A DNA stretch of 64,000 bases from Paraconiothyrium sp. Pb-2020 (taxonomy: Eukaryota > Ascomycota > Dothideomycetes > Pleosporales > Didymosphaeriaceae), in NCBI GenBank assembly GCA_022419385.1, contig JAJUBI010000006.1:3534001-3598000 (forward strand), given 5' to 3'. The translations under genes and the position numbers were made by a program. The stretch's first letter is position 1. Every line of letters begins with the position of its first letter. The notes beneath the pieces were generated by a model. That model made no database searches, was not told where the DNA came from, and was given only the letters and a program-made list of their open reading frames with translations. Positions 43,674 through 56,455 of the stretch are shown here, in pieces.

Positions 43674-44888
43674 TCACCCCGCGAGGAACCGGAGATCCAT
43701 GCGGCTGTCCTGGGGCTTATCCTTAGGCGAAACAGGTGCGCTCTGTGTTTCAGTTGGCTGTGCCGCGCGCGCAAAGGGCGACGGAAGCTGCCTTGAGGAC
43801 GGGCTCGTGTTCATGGGAGAAGGGAGCGGGACCCGACCTGATTCGGCCAGAGTGGCGAAAGGCGGCAGTGGTCGTTGCTCAGGCAGTGGCGCCGAGTAGG
43901 GAAGAGAGTGATGATGCACAAGCTGGTGCGCAGGCTGTGTGAGCATCTGCGGCATCTCCATCCTGTACGCTTGCTTTGGAGCCGGTTCTCTGAAAGGCGT
44001 AGAAGTTCTGTTCTCAGCACTGACAAGAGGCGGCAGCTGAACAGAACCGCGGCGTCGATAATCGTACGGAGTGTGGTCATCATCCTCACTCGCAAAGCCC
44101 ATTTGGGGCAGGTAACGAGTGCAAGAACTCTTACGCTCATCCCGGCTTCCTACTAGGGGAGCGAGAGTGAGGTCAAGAGGAGAGGCTGCACCGCGAGGTG
44201 AGCGCGACTCTGAGCCCGTGTCCGTGATCAATGAAGGCGCACCATCTGCGGAGACGATCGAGTACCCAGAAGGCGATGGCATGGGTGTCTCAACCCCACG
44301 TCCCCGCGCTCCATGTGAGGGATACGGTTGAAGTTGTAGTGGTGCTGGCCGCGCACCAGCGTAAGGTTCATAACCCTGCGGCTGAGGAAGCTTGAGCGCC
44401 ATAGGTGAATGCATCGATGGGTTGAGTGAGGTCCGCCGCGACGAGGAATAAGACAGGCGATGAGTCTCATCTTCGTGGTAGGTGGAATGTGCTGCTGCGG
44501 GGTAGTGGTATGCGGCTTGCGTGTGATGCAGTGGTGTGTGAGAGGGCGGGTCACGCTCTGGGTTGCGCTTTCTGCGGTTCTGCCCTCCATTCCACCAGTT
44601 CTTGACGGCATTGTCGCTGCGGCCTTTGAGTCTCCGTGCGATCTCAGCCCACCTCTTGCCCATCTCGGCAACCAACTTCTCAATCAGTTCGCCCTCTTCC
44701 GGGGAAATGGGCTCGTGGTTCAGCGAAGGTTTGAGATTTTGGTGATATCTTTCCCGACACTGCTTCGGTGATCGTGTTGTGATTTCTTGTGAGATTCGAA
44801 CCCAGTTATGCGGGCCATTCCGACCCACGAGTTCGATGAGATAGCGGTCTTCATGTTGCGACCAAGGGCCGCGACGGTGAGCAACCAT
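43674..44888 (-). CDS. flbD: FlbD-like Myb transcription factor
   Basis: Minus strand, intronless, 404 aa from the ATG at 44888 (context AACATGG). The frame is open further upstream: ATG at 44963 adds 25 residues (MPPEDDAITKIQTGARTW) and one at 45095 adds more; FlbD homologues start just before the Myb domain, which supports 44888. Two Myb repeats cover about residues 3-105, with RRGPWSQHEDRYLIELV, the recognition block SPKQCRERYHQNLKPSLNHEPIS, then EMGKRWAEIARRLKGRSDN and AVKNWWNGG. Identity to the conserved FlbD DNA-binding domain is very high as I recall it. The rest is disordered, rich in Ser/Pro/His/Gln. In Aspergillus FlbD acts with FlbB to start conidiation through brlA. The gene sits alone in a very large gene-free interval. 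Confidence 0.88.
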   Translation of the reverse strand: MVAHRRGPWSQHEDRYLIELVGRNGPHNWVRISQEITTRSPKQCRERYHQNLKPSLNHEPISPEEGELIEKLVAEMGKRWAEIARRLKGRSDNAVKNWWNGGQNRRKRNPERDPPSHTPLHHTQAAYHYPAAAHSTYHEDETHRLSYSSSRRTSLNPSMHSPMALKLPQPQGYEPYAGARPAPLQLQPYPSHGARGRGVETPMPSPSGYSIVSADGAPSLITDTGSESRSPRGAASPLDLTLAPLVGSRDERKSSCTRYLPQMGFASEDDDHTPYDYRRRGSVQLPPLVSAENRTSTPFREPAPKQAYRMEMPQMLTQPAHQLVHHHSLPYSAPLPEQRPLPPFATLAESGRVPLPSPMNTSPSSRQLPSPFARAAQPTETQSAPVSPKDKPQDSRMDLRFLAG

Positions 44889-47800
44889 GTTCAAACTGTT
44901 CGGGTCAGTCCAAGTACGCGCGCCAGTCTGGATCTTCGTAATGGCATCATCTTCAGGTGGCATATCATGGAAGGCTAGGAGAAGGAATGTGGTATATGTA
45001 AGAGGAGAGAGAGGGTTGTATTTGTAGGGTTGGAGAATAGAGATGTGTAGGAGGAAGGTCGTTGGGTTGGAAACAAGACGGTAAGAAGAGAGCACATACC
45101 TTAGTTGAGGAGGGACTGAGCGACAGTGGTTGATGGTACCGTGGCGTCAAGTTCCGTACCGTTGAAGTGTGGATGAGAACCAGCGGTAGCGGACCAAACA
45201 GACGACAGCGGGTTCCTCAAGAGTATATACTGCAACGGCGGACAGCGCAGTGACCACGAATAGCGGGGGCCGAGACAGTGAGGAGTTAATGACTTGTTCG
45301 CAAGACTTAGTGTGGGAGACTTCTTGTTTTGAACGATGCGGCTAAGGCGATGGTGGGAGGGCTCAGAAGAGTGTAGGGGGCGTCATGCGGCGTTGTGATC
45401 TCTAGCTTAAGAGGACTTTTGGGGCAAGCGCTGAGTGGGCGATCTGGAGAGATGAGGCCTTGGGGGGAGACGTGTGCGTGTGCTTGACGATGAGCAGCGC
45501 GATGGCCCGCAACTAATGTATCTGCTGCCTCTGGCTCCGCGCTCCTGCACAGGCGTCCCAGCTTGTTCCCAGTCCGGTGGACCAGATCGCCGGAATCTGT
45601 GCGATGCCCTTGTAGCACATCGTGGCATGGCTTTTTGGCGCGCGCTGGGCCGCCTCTGCACGGAGAAAAAGAAAGTCTTGCTCGCAAACGCTTCTTTTCC
45701 GGCTCAGGCCAGTTGCTCCCCTTGCAACGCTTGCTCGACAATGCAGCAGCCACATCCCGGCGTGACCCACTCTCTCGCGCAACCTGGTCGCCCCCGGTAG
45801 ATACTGGCGCCGGGGTAGCCCTGGCGGGTCGGCCGTCGGGCGGTCCATCGTTGGATATGGCGGTGCTCATCAGAGGCGCCGATTCAGGACATCAGTCACG
45901 AAACTGGCACACCAATATGCCACCCGCCCGGCGTCTTCCCCATGTCTGTGTAAAACCAAACACGCCCGCACCAAGCGCTTCAGCCAGCCGCTGTGAACGA
46001 CAGGCGCCAGGGTCCAGGGCCGCTTGGTGGCATGCGATTCATCTTCCGGGTGCTGGCCCATCCATGGCCGCCGCAAGCTCGCCGTCTGGCAGCTGTGTGT
46101 CTATTGAACATGACAATTGCGAATGCGAACCGATGTGGTGGATGAAGGCCAGGTTGGGCGGGACCATGGATAAGGCCTGCTGCAAGCGGTCGGGAGTGTG
46201 CATGTCCGTGTGAGCCTCTCTGCCCACACCCCCGCGACTGGACTCCCTATTACTGTATTGCGATTACATGATTGTGCAGTGTACAGTAGTCTACACACAG
46301 TGCGTCTTAGCGGCCCCAAGAGCCAGATGACGACCAGGTGTTTGAGCCTCAGGTGGATGCCAGTGCGGGCGGCAGGTGTTTGGTCGTCACGGTGGAGAAC
46401 GAGACAGCAATTTCAGCACAAACGTGTCTGCGCGCGAAGCACGTTGCAACCGCGTCACCACTCGCTGGTTGGGGGTTGGACAGGGCGGTGGTCGATCAAA
46501 CGGTGCTGAGGCTGGTGGGTGCCCCATGCCAGATAGTGATCATCGAGCCACAGGGAGAACGAGAGGTCGGCGAGGTGAAGTCTTGGCAGAAGCGCTACGC
46601 TCCTATGAGGGTTCGCCCAGCCCGGTCGCCGGACTGCGTCTCTGGCAGGCTATCCGACGGCGGCGGGTACCGCTCAGTCACATAGCCAAAGTCATTGTGT
46701 CCACGGTACAGATGCTCAGCTGTCGTCGGCGAGGTCGACAGTTCGAGGCAGCCGTTGGAAGCCCTTGGCTGGCACCGATCAGCCGGATCGACGGCCGAGG
46801 GCAGCGGGAGTGGTTTGCGTGTGCGTCCGCGCAGTCGGAATGCCGTGCGCTGAAAGGCCTTAGTCAGCGCCGCTGCCGAATCAGAAGGCACGATGGAAAC
46901 ACAAATAGCCGGCCGCTAACCTCCGCACCGTGTGGCTCGTGGCTGCCGCTTTGGGCGATGACGAGAGGGCGAGCCAACCCGTTTGCAGTGTGGCAAGCGC
47001 GGTCTAGCCACCGTCTCGTCCACGTCGCTGCCTGCTGAGGCTGCAAAGTGCCTTGCTATAGACATTCACCACACCGCGTCTCGCCCTCGTCCAGCGGTGC
47101 CGCACGCTGCGACCGAAGCGGGCCCCGCAGGCGAAGCCCGGACATGCTCGACCTGGACAACTGCACTCACAGCATATTCGCAGGCCTCGACGGACGATCC
47201 TGGGCCAATCGCGCCCACTGCAGGCCTCGTATCTCGACACCAGCCTGAGGCCCCATGCCCACCAGACTTCCATGTGCGCGCTGCAAAAATAGACGTCCCT
47301 CTGCCCCGGCCGGCCTCTGTCTCACGCCTGCAGCACGACCCCGGCCGTTTCCCCACGCATGCTCGTTCGCCAGCACAGCGCAGCGCAGCGCAGCAGCAGG
47401 GCCCGTCTTTTCAGCCTGAATGGCCCCGTGCCACGCAGCTCGTCGCTGTGTATCAACATGCAGCTCATGCAGCGTCTGCGAGCGCTGGAGCGCTGGTGTC
47501 GTTCGCCAGGCCACCACGCCAGCTGCCGTTTGGAGTTCAAACCCGGCCTTCTGGCTAGACGCGCCACGGCCCTCGCCAATTTTACCTAAAGTAGGCTAAG
47601 CGTCCCGGTCCGCTGGGGAAAGCGTTGAACCGCTGCCGCTTGTTGGTGGACGGGCCCGACTCGTCGCGCTCCAGACAGCCCGTCGGATCCCAACTCCAGG
47701 GCGCCTTCGCTGCCGCTACAAAAGTCCACCATATCCGCCCAAACGAGTGCGGTGCATGCATGCGCGACACAGCCGGCAATTGCCTCGTGCCTACAGACGA

Positions 47801-49200
47801 TGCTCTGGATCCCTCTGTCCACTACGCGTCTCTCTACCCCCCCGCATCGACTATGCCTCTTCAGTTGCGCACAAAAGTAACCCCTTTCGTATAGGGCAAC
47901 AGCGCCGGCACGATGCGACGGGGTCGCTGTGCACAGTCAGGGCTTCCTGCGCCATCTCTCACGGTTAAATGGCCGGGCGGCAGCCGCAGGCACGAGGGGC
48001 GCCGTGGGCACTGTTCCTGACAGCTCCCTTGCGCGCGAGATTCGTGGGGTTAGGCCACTCACCACACACCTGTTGTCACTGCCATCAGTCACCGTTTCTC
48101 CGCCTCAACGTCCTGCAGCACGCCACATCGACTGCATTCTCTTCGGCTTATTGGCTTTGGGACGGTCTGTGTCAGCTGAGACGAAACCATGACAAGACAC
48201 AAACAAATCATCCATGCGCTGTTCCCCCTCCTCGGGACTAACGGCTGTTCCAGCGATTCATCTCTGGCTGCTGTTGTGGCCGCTCGCATGCCTGAGCATT
48301 GTTCAGCTCACGGGCATCATGTTTTGTTATGTACCATATGTCCTATGCATACCAAGGGCTAAGGGGTGGAGCTTCCCCCCATGCTGGGCGACGGCAGTAA
48401 ACTTGTGGGTGGTGCACGCCGCCGAAAATCCTCGGAGTCGCACAGATGCCCTTCCATGATGCTTGACACTTCCCGCGAACGCAGCAGTGACCAAAGGCAT
48501 CGTTTCGGATCCTTTTCATTTTCCAGTAACCAAAAATAGACTTCCGGCCAGAAAGATCTTGTGCATTGCAAAGACATGCCTTTGTCCGCGATGCCCGTCC
48601 TGTTGAGGATGCGCAAGAGGGTGTTCGAGTTCCTTGGCTCAACAAAAAGTAACGAGCTGCCATCAACACCCCATGACCTAGACAGTTCGCAAGGAAGCCG
48701 GAATGACTCCGGCGAAAAGGTAACGAAAACGGTTGTGGTGGTCGACGCACCTGTCGTGGCTGCGGTACTAAACGCTGTGCGCCCAAAACAGGTATGGCAG
48801 GTCGGCGACGTTGAAGCCCTCCACGATCTGCGCTACCAGGGCCTTTCCTGATCACACCGATGGAAATCTCCATGACTTGGAGTTTCCAAGCTGAACGACA
48901 AGGGCAACGAGGTTTATTCGCGGATCGGCGGCAAGATAAGCGTCGCTATTACGAAGAGAACGAACATCTCTCATCCTTCGGCATGGATCTCCCGAGCCAT
49001 GCAAGGTTCCGAATGCACAGAGACGCCAGGCTTGCTTGGACCCGATAAGGAGGGTGTACATAGATGTAACTCGGGCGTCGCAGATGCCCTGCACCCAAAA
49101 CAAAAAGCGGCTGGAAGCAAATGGGCACAGGGAACCCCAGCCCCGATCGACGTCGATTCAGATTGCCGAGCGCATCCCGCATCACCCCGACCCAATGGTG
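44889..49200. other. Gene desert, GC-rich proximal part, 5' of the Myb gene
   Basis: About 4.3 kb immediately upstream of the Myb start. Beyond about 45.3 kb it is GC- and CpG-rich to roughly 48.3 kb. Its open frames (for example 45563..46213 and 46376..47038, plus) have Arg/Ser/Ala-rich, repeat-free translations with no recognisable domain. I call no gene. It should contain at least the Myb promoter and 5' UTR. Confidence 0.5.
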
Positions 49201-52200
49201 CCGTCAGCTAGCCCCTTCTCATCTACCCGCCAAACTTCCGCGGCACAAACCCTTCTCCCGTATGCAAGGTCCGTAATTTCCGCTGCTGCATCGGGCAGTC
49301 GTTAGCTAGTGGCTGGCTTCGACCTGCTGCAATTCTTCGTCCAAGAAAAGGGTTGAACGCATTTCTCTGACAGCGGAACATGCCGATACATTGCGAATGC
49401 TCGATCGCGCAGTGGCCCGTCCCGCTTGAATCGCGGGGAGCGCAATACACCGCTTCTGAACGTCGTCACTAGCCTTCGAAATCGCTCAGACATACCAGCT
49501 GGTACCGTCGACGACCGGTTGCTCTCTGGCACGTTACAAGATGTTTAGCTGCCTTAGCGTCCATGTTGCGGGCTGTAGCAATGGCCGAGCTGGAACAGAG
49601 TTTACGCAAGCACGGCAAGATACAGCACCCTGGCCGTTGGATCTCGAATTAGGCGAGCCCCCTTGTCTGCCCCACACCCAATACGAACGCGATGATGCCT
49701 GCTATTTCCCCCTCCTCGAATAACGAAAGCAACAAGTCATGCGCCACTTGCGACTGATCGACCTGACGTTTCGAAAAATTCTAGCCGGTCCAATGAAGCA
49801 TTTGCTCCGCCATCTTCAACACCGGTCAACGAGATCTTCTCCACTTTGCTCACGTTGCGCTGGACGCTCATCGCCGTTGTATCGATGCTGCACGACTCCC
49901 TGATACGATCGATTCTCCGGACCAGATGTGCCGGATGATCGTCTGCGCATCCTCGAATTGGGTAGTTTCCCTCAGCCGTGCCGAGACAAGCGCCTCGTAC
50001 AGTCCACTGCCAAGCCCAAGACCCTCTGCGTAGGGAGCAGGCGCAAGTCAACCTCGCCGACATCGCCTAATCAGTGTCGATGCTATCGAAATTTCACTCA
50101 TGGTTTTGTAGTCAATACCGCGCACTAGGCACAGACTCTTTTTCTCTCGGAATGATTCTTCGGATTCAGATCGATCTGCTTCCGCCGTGGGGAATAACCA
50201 CTGCAAGTCAGCTCACGGACGCTACTCCATGGTCCACCCGAACGGCCCATCCGTCACGGAAGTCTGGACCCCTTTACAATGAGTGGACTGCTTTGACAAA
50301 TACTTGAATTTGACTCACAGCACAAGATGCACCTCCTCGAAGAAGAGTCAGCAGCACTACGCGGTCGCTGACCCCCTTCACCGGCGGTAGAAACACTTCG
50401 CCGTTCACTCTGCAGACTCCACTAATGCAGCCAAAGTAGACTTATCGTCCGAAAAATGATGATGGATGCTACATCACCGGATTTCGTGCATCAAAAAAAC
50501 CCACTTTTCCGGCAGGATGCCCTCACCGCTCGGGTTGCGGCTATGCGGGGCTCTCAACGTCATGCTTTGAAGCCAGTATCGTGGAAATCAAGAGCCTCTC
50601 CTGTTCAAGTTCAGCCAGTGTCCATCACCTCGGAGTGATGTCCTCAAACTGGCAAGAGTTGCGTGGCATGCAAGCTTTGGGCACCCCAAACGACCTGCGG
50701 CTCCAGTGCCAGGCCTCATGCTAACAACTAAGGCAATTGCAATTCATTAACAGTCTCAGAATGCGGTGGTTATGGCCAGAACAATTTCCCAGGTGGACCA
50801 GTCATCGTCACTGAAGGCATGATATCATCACAAAGTCTGCGTACATCGCAATTACCTCACTGTCAGAGTCCGCAGACTGGCCATCCGTAGTGACCACAAT
50901 CCCCTACTCGTGCATTGTCCGTCTATCAGAGTGGAGAAACCCGTTGCTAGTCTGCCACGTCTGAAGGGCTCCACCACTACTGGGCGCTAGCTGTTGAATC
51001 AGGAGGCACCGTCGCAACGCTCTCGGCGATTCAATTCCGCGCCGCACAAGCGTCAAGTAGACCTAAGTTTGAGCCATCTTGTTGGCTTTCTGCCCCCCGT
51101 CTAGACCCAGGCACAGCGCGCAAGACGCACTCCAATATACGCAACGGTCGTAACGCTGGCTAGTCAGAACGAACATGACCAAGTCCAAGTATCTGTGGCG
51201 TTCATCGTTCGGCTGAAGCTTCGTAAACGCTCGGTCAAGCCGATCATGCCTCGATTTGTTCACTGCTGGCAAAGGACGTTGGTTGGTGTGGTGGTGCGCC
51301 TCAACTACTATCACGGTGCCCTTGACCAGTGATTGGATGCTTTATGTATAGGAGTTCATCTCGATTATAGAGACCACAACATGAACGCGATCGTCGATCG
51401 TCAACATGTAGGACTGGATGCGCGAGCCTGCTCACGCTTCGTGCGATCACTGATACATCACAACATCGCCGACCAGAATGATGGACCGCCAACTTGTCAA
51501 TTAACCACGGCTTGGGCCGATCGCTCTAGATCGCTCTGGGTTCCGCCTGCACTGCGATTTGCTCGATGGTCAGCGACTCTACGAATGCGAGCATCTTTCC
51601 CCAAAGAAAACAATGATATCCACGATGTAGGAGCAGATCCTAATGCGTGCGACGCTACTCTAATACTACCTCTTTGACACACGGTCGATAACTACGGTTC
51701 TATCAGCCATGAAAGCGAGCAACTTGAGCGTCGAGACCTGTCGTAGCGAGTTTTCATCGCGCACAATGCTTTCAGCATAAGTCATGGGCATAGCCTTGTT
51801 TCTGAATACGAATCTGGTTCAGTATCGGTAACATACATGCTCGACTGAAACACATCTAGTTATCGGCTTCAAATGCGACTATTCTGGGGTCTTCGTGATT
51901 TCAAGGTATTATCGTACGATAATACAGTGATCACAGACTCCTGCAGCGGTTTTGGAATGTACCTTCGGCCTTCGGTTGACTGCGACCCTCGCAGCTTCCT
52001 CGTTATATTATACCACCCCGACTAATACTCCGTACCCTGTCGCAGATATGCTTATGCAAACTATAGCATCAAACCTACTGACAGATGCCAGCTACCAATA
52101 CTGGTTATATGAAGCCAATATTCCCACGAATCGACAACACCCCCCACACGCGAATACGACGTCCCTCATCTATTTGCTGCACATAAGCATACTCTCGGAC

Positions 52201-54450
52201 ATGGCTCCCACGTTACCGCGCGGCCTGAAGTGCTTTGGGCAACTGTTCCTGAGCATCCGGGTGTGCGTGGCTTGTCGGAGCATAACATGGAACTATGCCT
52301 GCAACTCACGGAAATAGTACACAGATGGTGCAACGAAAGGCCAGTGCCACTCGGCCCCCAGACTGCTCATACGACGGGGTAGAGGAGTACGAACAGGTCT
52401 GTCCGCGAAGATTCGATCGACCCCAAAAGAGCCAGATATAGAACATGTCTCGTTTGTCTCTGACCTAAGATACAGGTGACAACAAGTGTTTGTTCAATCA
52501 CCACAGCTAATGCAGTTGTCGGTCAGTGCGCACATTGTCCTTTGTCGCAGCGCATGCCTATTTGGTATTCCGTTCCCAAAGCGTCGCGTATATACACTGC
52601 GCAGCCTCTGCCAGTCGCCAAACCTTGGGTGTCAAGTGGGGGTAAATTGCAAACAATATAACGGGTCATATTGGTACTCCAGGGTAAGGTTCTGACTTGC
52701 AGCTCCATGGCTTTCTCGTCTAGAACAGGATGTTTCTGACGGACCTGAACACCGGTCTCCGTATGTGTACGCCGCGGGCGTGCGAAGTGGACCGGGCAGG
52801 TACGTAATGCTACACATAGATACGAGGAGGCATCAAAGATCTACGAAGCCGTTGGCAGTTACAGGCGCCCAATGCCGCGCGGGCAGACAGGGAGGTAAGC
52901 AGGTATTGAGTTGCACCGTTTCCGGAGAGGTACATGAAGCGAGTACCCGACAGTGCGGAGCCGCAGCACGGGACGTGTCACTGGCGAGCAGAGATTACCA
53001 AGGCGAACTTTCAAGCAACACAAACTCCCATAAGCGGCAACTGCGAATGAATGGGGAGAAAAGCCGAAGCGCCATGTGGAAAGGGGACTGTCCTTGCAAA
53101 ACCAACGTGTCTGAAACGCATCGCATATGCGGGTCAAGCCAGAAGAAGGTTGTGCAGTATAGCCTTGCACCACACTGTCCCTCTGCCTGCTTTCCCATCG
53201 AAGACGCGTCGACTCACCAATGTCCTGTTGCCATTTCCGAGCTCTACTTGCTATAGTCCCTGCCCCTGCTTCCTGCCTCTCTCGCCCCCATCCCCGTCCA
53301 TCCTTAGCGACTGGTATTCGCCAGCTCCCATTACGAGCACTTTCTGTCGTGCGAACCATGCACGTTCTCGCGTAAGCTAAAACAATGTATGAATCTAAAA
53401 TTAGGAAGCCCTGCAGCCTACACGACTTCGGGGCGAATATTTCGCGGCTACGCTCGTTCCTCTGAAGTCATTACTGCGCCGTACATGTACGCTGAGTTCC
53501 CAACACAGTCCTGACATCCCCTCCCCGGTCCTCATCCTGCGCAGTTCCGGCGCGTCCGCACACTGGGATGCAGCTTGCCTCTGCGGCACAGCATGCTTGA
53601 TCCACTGCCGTGGGCCCTCATCACCGAGGCGCGCTCTCACCGGTGCAGCATGGGAAGGATCGTAAGATACGGATTGACAACGGGCGTCATACACAGAGCA
53701 ATCCGTTTGTCACGAAATGTCGTCTCTCGTGGGCGGCGCGCGTGTTGGACGCACGGGGCGCTGAGGAAGCTCGGCGGCGGGGTGTGATTGGGCCGCGCCC
53801 CGCTGGTTTTCCAACGGCCATCGTGAAATGACCAACGGATGGAGCGCTTGCTTCGGAGAGCCGCTCCTTCGATTGGAAGAGCGGACTGTCCGCTTCGTTT
53901 CATTTCCTTTGCTCCTCTCGATACCCACACGGGTCGCCCATCCGACGTCGTTACGTGTCGTGGAGAGCCGTGGCTGCCCAGCAAGCGACCTGACATACAT
54001 GCAACAGCTCACAAATGGGCCCACAACCGAGGGAGTGGTGGCAGGTTGCCTCGTCCGTCGTAGCCGAGCTGTCAAAATCTCCAGCCATGGCCTCTGTGGC
54101 ATAGCTGAATCGCTCGCTCGCTCGCCCCTCGTCCCCCTCCCATCGGCGGACCCGTATGTCAAAATCGGATGTGCACACACGCAACGCAACAAACCCGTGG
54201 TGCAAGCACCCCCTCTCGCTACGCCCTGCTGCTCGCTTGCCGTCGTTCGGACGTGTGCGTGTGCGCTTCGGCCGAGCTAACACCCGACGTACGGCAATCG
54301 TTGCTGCGTTGAGCTGGCGACGGCGCAACGACGGCTGGCCAGTCGCTGCGAGAAACACCCGAGCCCCGCGGTGTGTACGTCTCTGGGATGATATGCACGA
54401 CGTGCTATCTATAAGCGGAAGTGATGTGTTAGCGTATACTCTGCTTGCCC

Positions 54451-54482
54451 TGTTTTGTTTTGCTTTGCTTTGCTTTGCTTTG
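54451..54482 (+). repeat. Pentanucleotide (TTTGC)n tract
   Basis: An imperfect run of TTTTG/TTTGC units, about six in 32 bp, inside the gene desert. It reads as a simple microsatellite. Confidence 0.8.
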
Positions 54483-54599
54483 GTTGCCGAGCGCTTTTGG
54501 AAAGATCAAAGGTGGGTATGTATGCAGGGTGCTGCCATGTTGAGCAGTGATGGGTGCTGATGTTCAGGGCGGTCGTGTTTGTGGAGAGCTGGGTTGGTG

Positions 54600-54760
54600 G
54601 TGTTCGGCGAGGCAGGGGGTGGTGAGGATGGTGATTGGGGTGAGCGGGAATGAGCGGGAATGAGTGAAGTGGGTGAGGCTGGTGATTGGGATGAGCGAAA
54701 ACGAGCATCCCAAGAGGCTGGTGGGCGAAAATTGAGTGAGGCTGGTGTGATTGAGATGGA
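54600..54760 (+). repeat. Imperfect minisatellite, GGTGATTGGGRTGAGCG-like units
   Basis: Several degenerate copies of GGTGATTGGGRTGAGCG, GAGCGGGAAT and GTGAGGCTGGTG occur in tandem order. They explain the low-complexity His/Pro-rich open frame on the opposite strand (54409..55047), which I do not call a gene. Confidence 0.65.
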
Positions 54761-56455
54761 CGATGTAGTGGTGTAGTGGACATGGTGGGCACGCCGATAA
54801 TCGTCGGGTGGGAGGTGGATAGGAGAGTAGGTTTCCGTGGATAGAGTTTGATGGGTTGAGAGCGTGCGAGGTGCTCAAGTCCCACTGATTTGTCTGTCGG
54901 AGTGTAGGCCATGGAAACTCCGTCCATGATGACAGCTTGACCACGATGCCATAGATGAACGCCGAACGAGAAACTGAATTGAACACATGCATCAATGATT
55001 CTGTCAGATGTGTATTCTGCTCTATCTGATTTCGTCTTCTTACTCACTGCCTCCTTATACCGTTTTGTTGTTCGACCATGGCTCCTTCATTGTTTAAAAG
55101 CCTGGCCTGAAAGACTCATAACACATTCACTCTTGTGCTAACAAACGTACCTCTACCGGCTCATCCTGGAGGCCTTGACCAGTAATCTCGTTAGATATGT
55201 ACCCCATTCATATATACGAAAGTAGCAATGCATTCATTCGCAACGGATTCTCCCTCCCAGCCAGCACCACCCGCGCTGCTGCGAGCCCGGAGTGAAGATT
55301 CAAACAACGTCTCTTTTACTGTAAAGAGGCGTCTAGATGGGTCTCTTGCGCGAACTTCTGACATACGTGTAGGTCCGCTCCCTGCATTCCTCGTACACTC
55401 GCTTTGGCAGTTTCACAACGTCAGTCGATGTAGACCAGAGGGAATTGCTGAGATCTACCTACGTCCCGGGCCCAAGAACACAAGTGCGTAATGCTTGAGA
55501 ACCAGTTGCGCGAGAACAGCGAGCTAGTCCGCACAGCATGACCGAGACGTCAGTCGAAGACAGTGTGTCGGAACGTGCGATTTCTGAGCGTTTTCCTCCA
55601 TGGGAAAGGCGCACGCCATCTGTCTGCTGAAAAGACAGGATATCATCAAAGCCAGACTCTAGATCCACCTCCAGACATCCCAATATCACACGGGTCGAGA
55701 ACCTTCTCTCGAGACTGCGCGTTCATGTTAGCAGCTTTCGCAGTGTAGGCTACACATACCACACGCTACATGCACTTGCTCCGGAACGACTCGCTGCGTA
55801 TGAAATCTTCTTAACTTTCCGCCTTCTAGGGTTTCGGAACTGACTGCACTGCTCCACCACGTTCGATAGCATGCTCGAACCGAGACGTATTCTACAAATT
55901 TACATGATCATTGTGTCAGTCTGGTGATATCGCAGAGGCATGAACATCGCGAGCCATCGTTGCGAGGTCAACGGCAAGGCGATCACAAAGGGGACTCATA
56001 TGAGTCCATTGTAGTCGTGGAACACGTTCGTTCGTGAGCTCCTCCATTGGCACAAGGACGTCGAGGTTGGTGAGCTACGGCTAATGTGTCCGACTCGCAC
56101 TGCAGGCCGGATCAAGCGGAGTAGAAGACTTGCAGTTTCGTGCGGCCTACGCAGTCATTTTCGTGCTGAACATGACGAGGCCCGAACACATTTCGAACGG
56201 CGTCGAGGCTCTCTATTGAGGATGAACTCAGACTCAGCATCCGAGCAGTTCCGACGCATCTTTACAACAGAGTGGTTTCATCACTCCGCGACAAGACTGA
56301 ATGTTAAGAGTATAAGCTATGTTATTAAAGCTGGACGAGGTATCTGCAAGTGACTACTCCAAACGCCTAGATGTCCACCTCGTCCTCGTCATATCCCATC
56401 GCGCTCGTGCCATCATCCTCATGGATCGTATTCGTCTGATCCTACCATTGCGATA

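Larger units (their letters stand above)
49201..56455. other. Gene desert, distal part, up to the MCM3 3' end
   Basis: About 7.3 kb with more balanced base composition. Frames are short and broken on both strands, and none resembles transposon or host proteins well enough to call. The only clear structure is simple-sequence repeat material near 54.45-54.76 kb. Unrecognised transposon relics or non-coding transcripts could be present. Confidence 0.45.

Noticed and set aside
45563..47558. Overlapping plus-strand frames of 190-220 codons in the GC-rich desert
   Set aside because: Such frames are expected by chance where stop codons are depleted by high GC; no motif, no intron signals consistent with a gene model.
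51063..51492. Minus-strand frames with HVDD and RYDRCVYW, reminiscent of reverse-transcriptase motifs
   Set aside because: In Copia-type polymerases the CVY-like segment precedes the YVDD motif; here the order is reversed and no other retroelement motif, LTR or target duplication is visible.
54409..55047. 212-codon minus-strand His/Pro-rich frame
   Set aside because: Explained by the minisatellite and microsatellite it covers; the repetitive HPNHQPHP-type translation reflects the DNA repeat.
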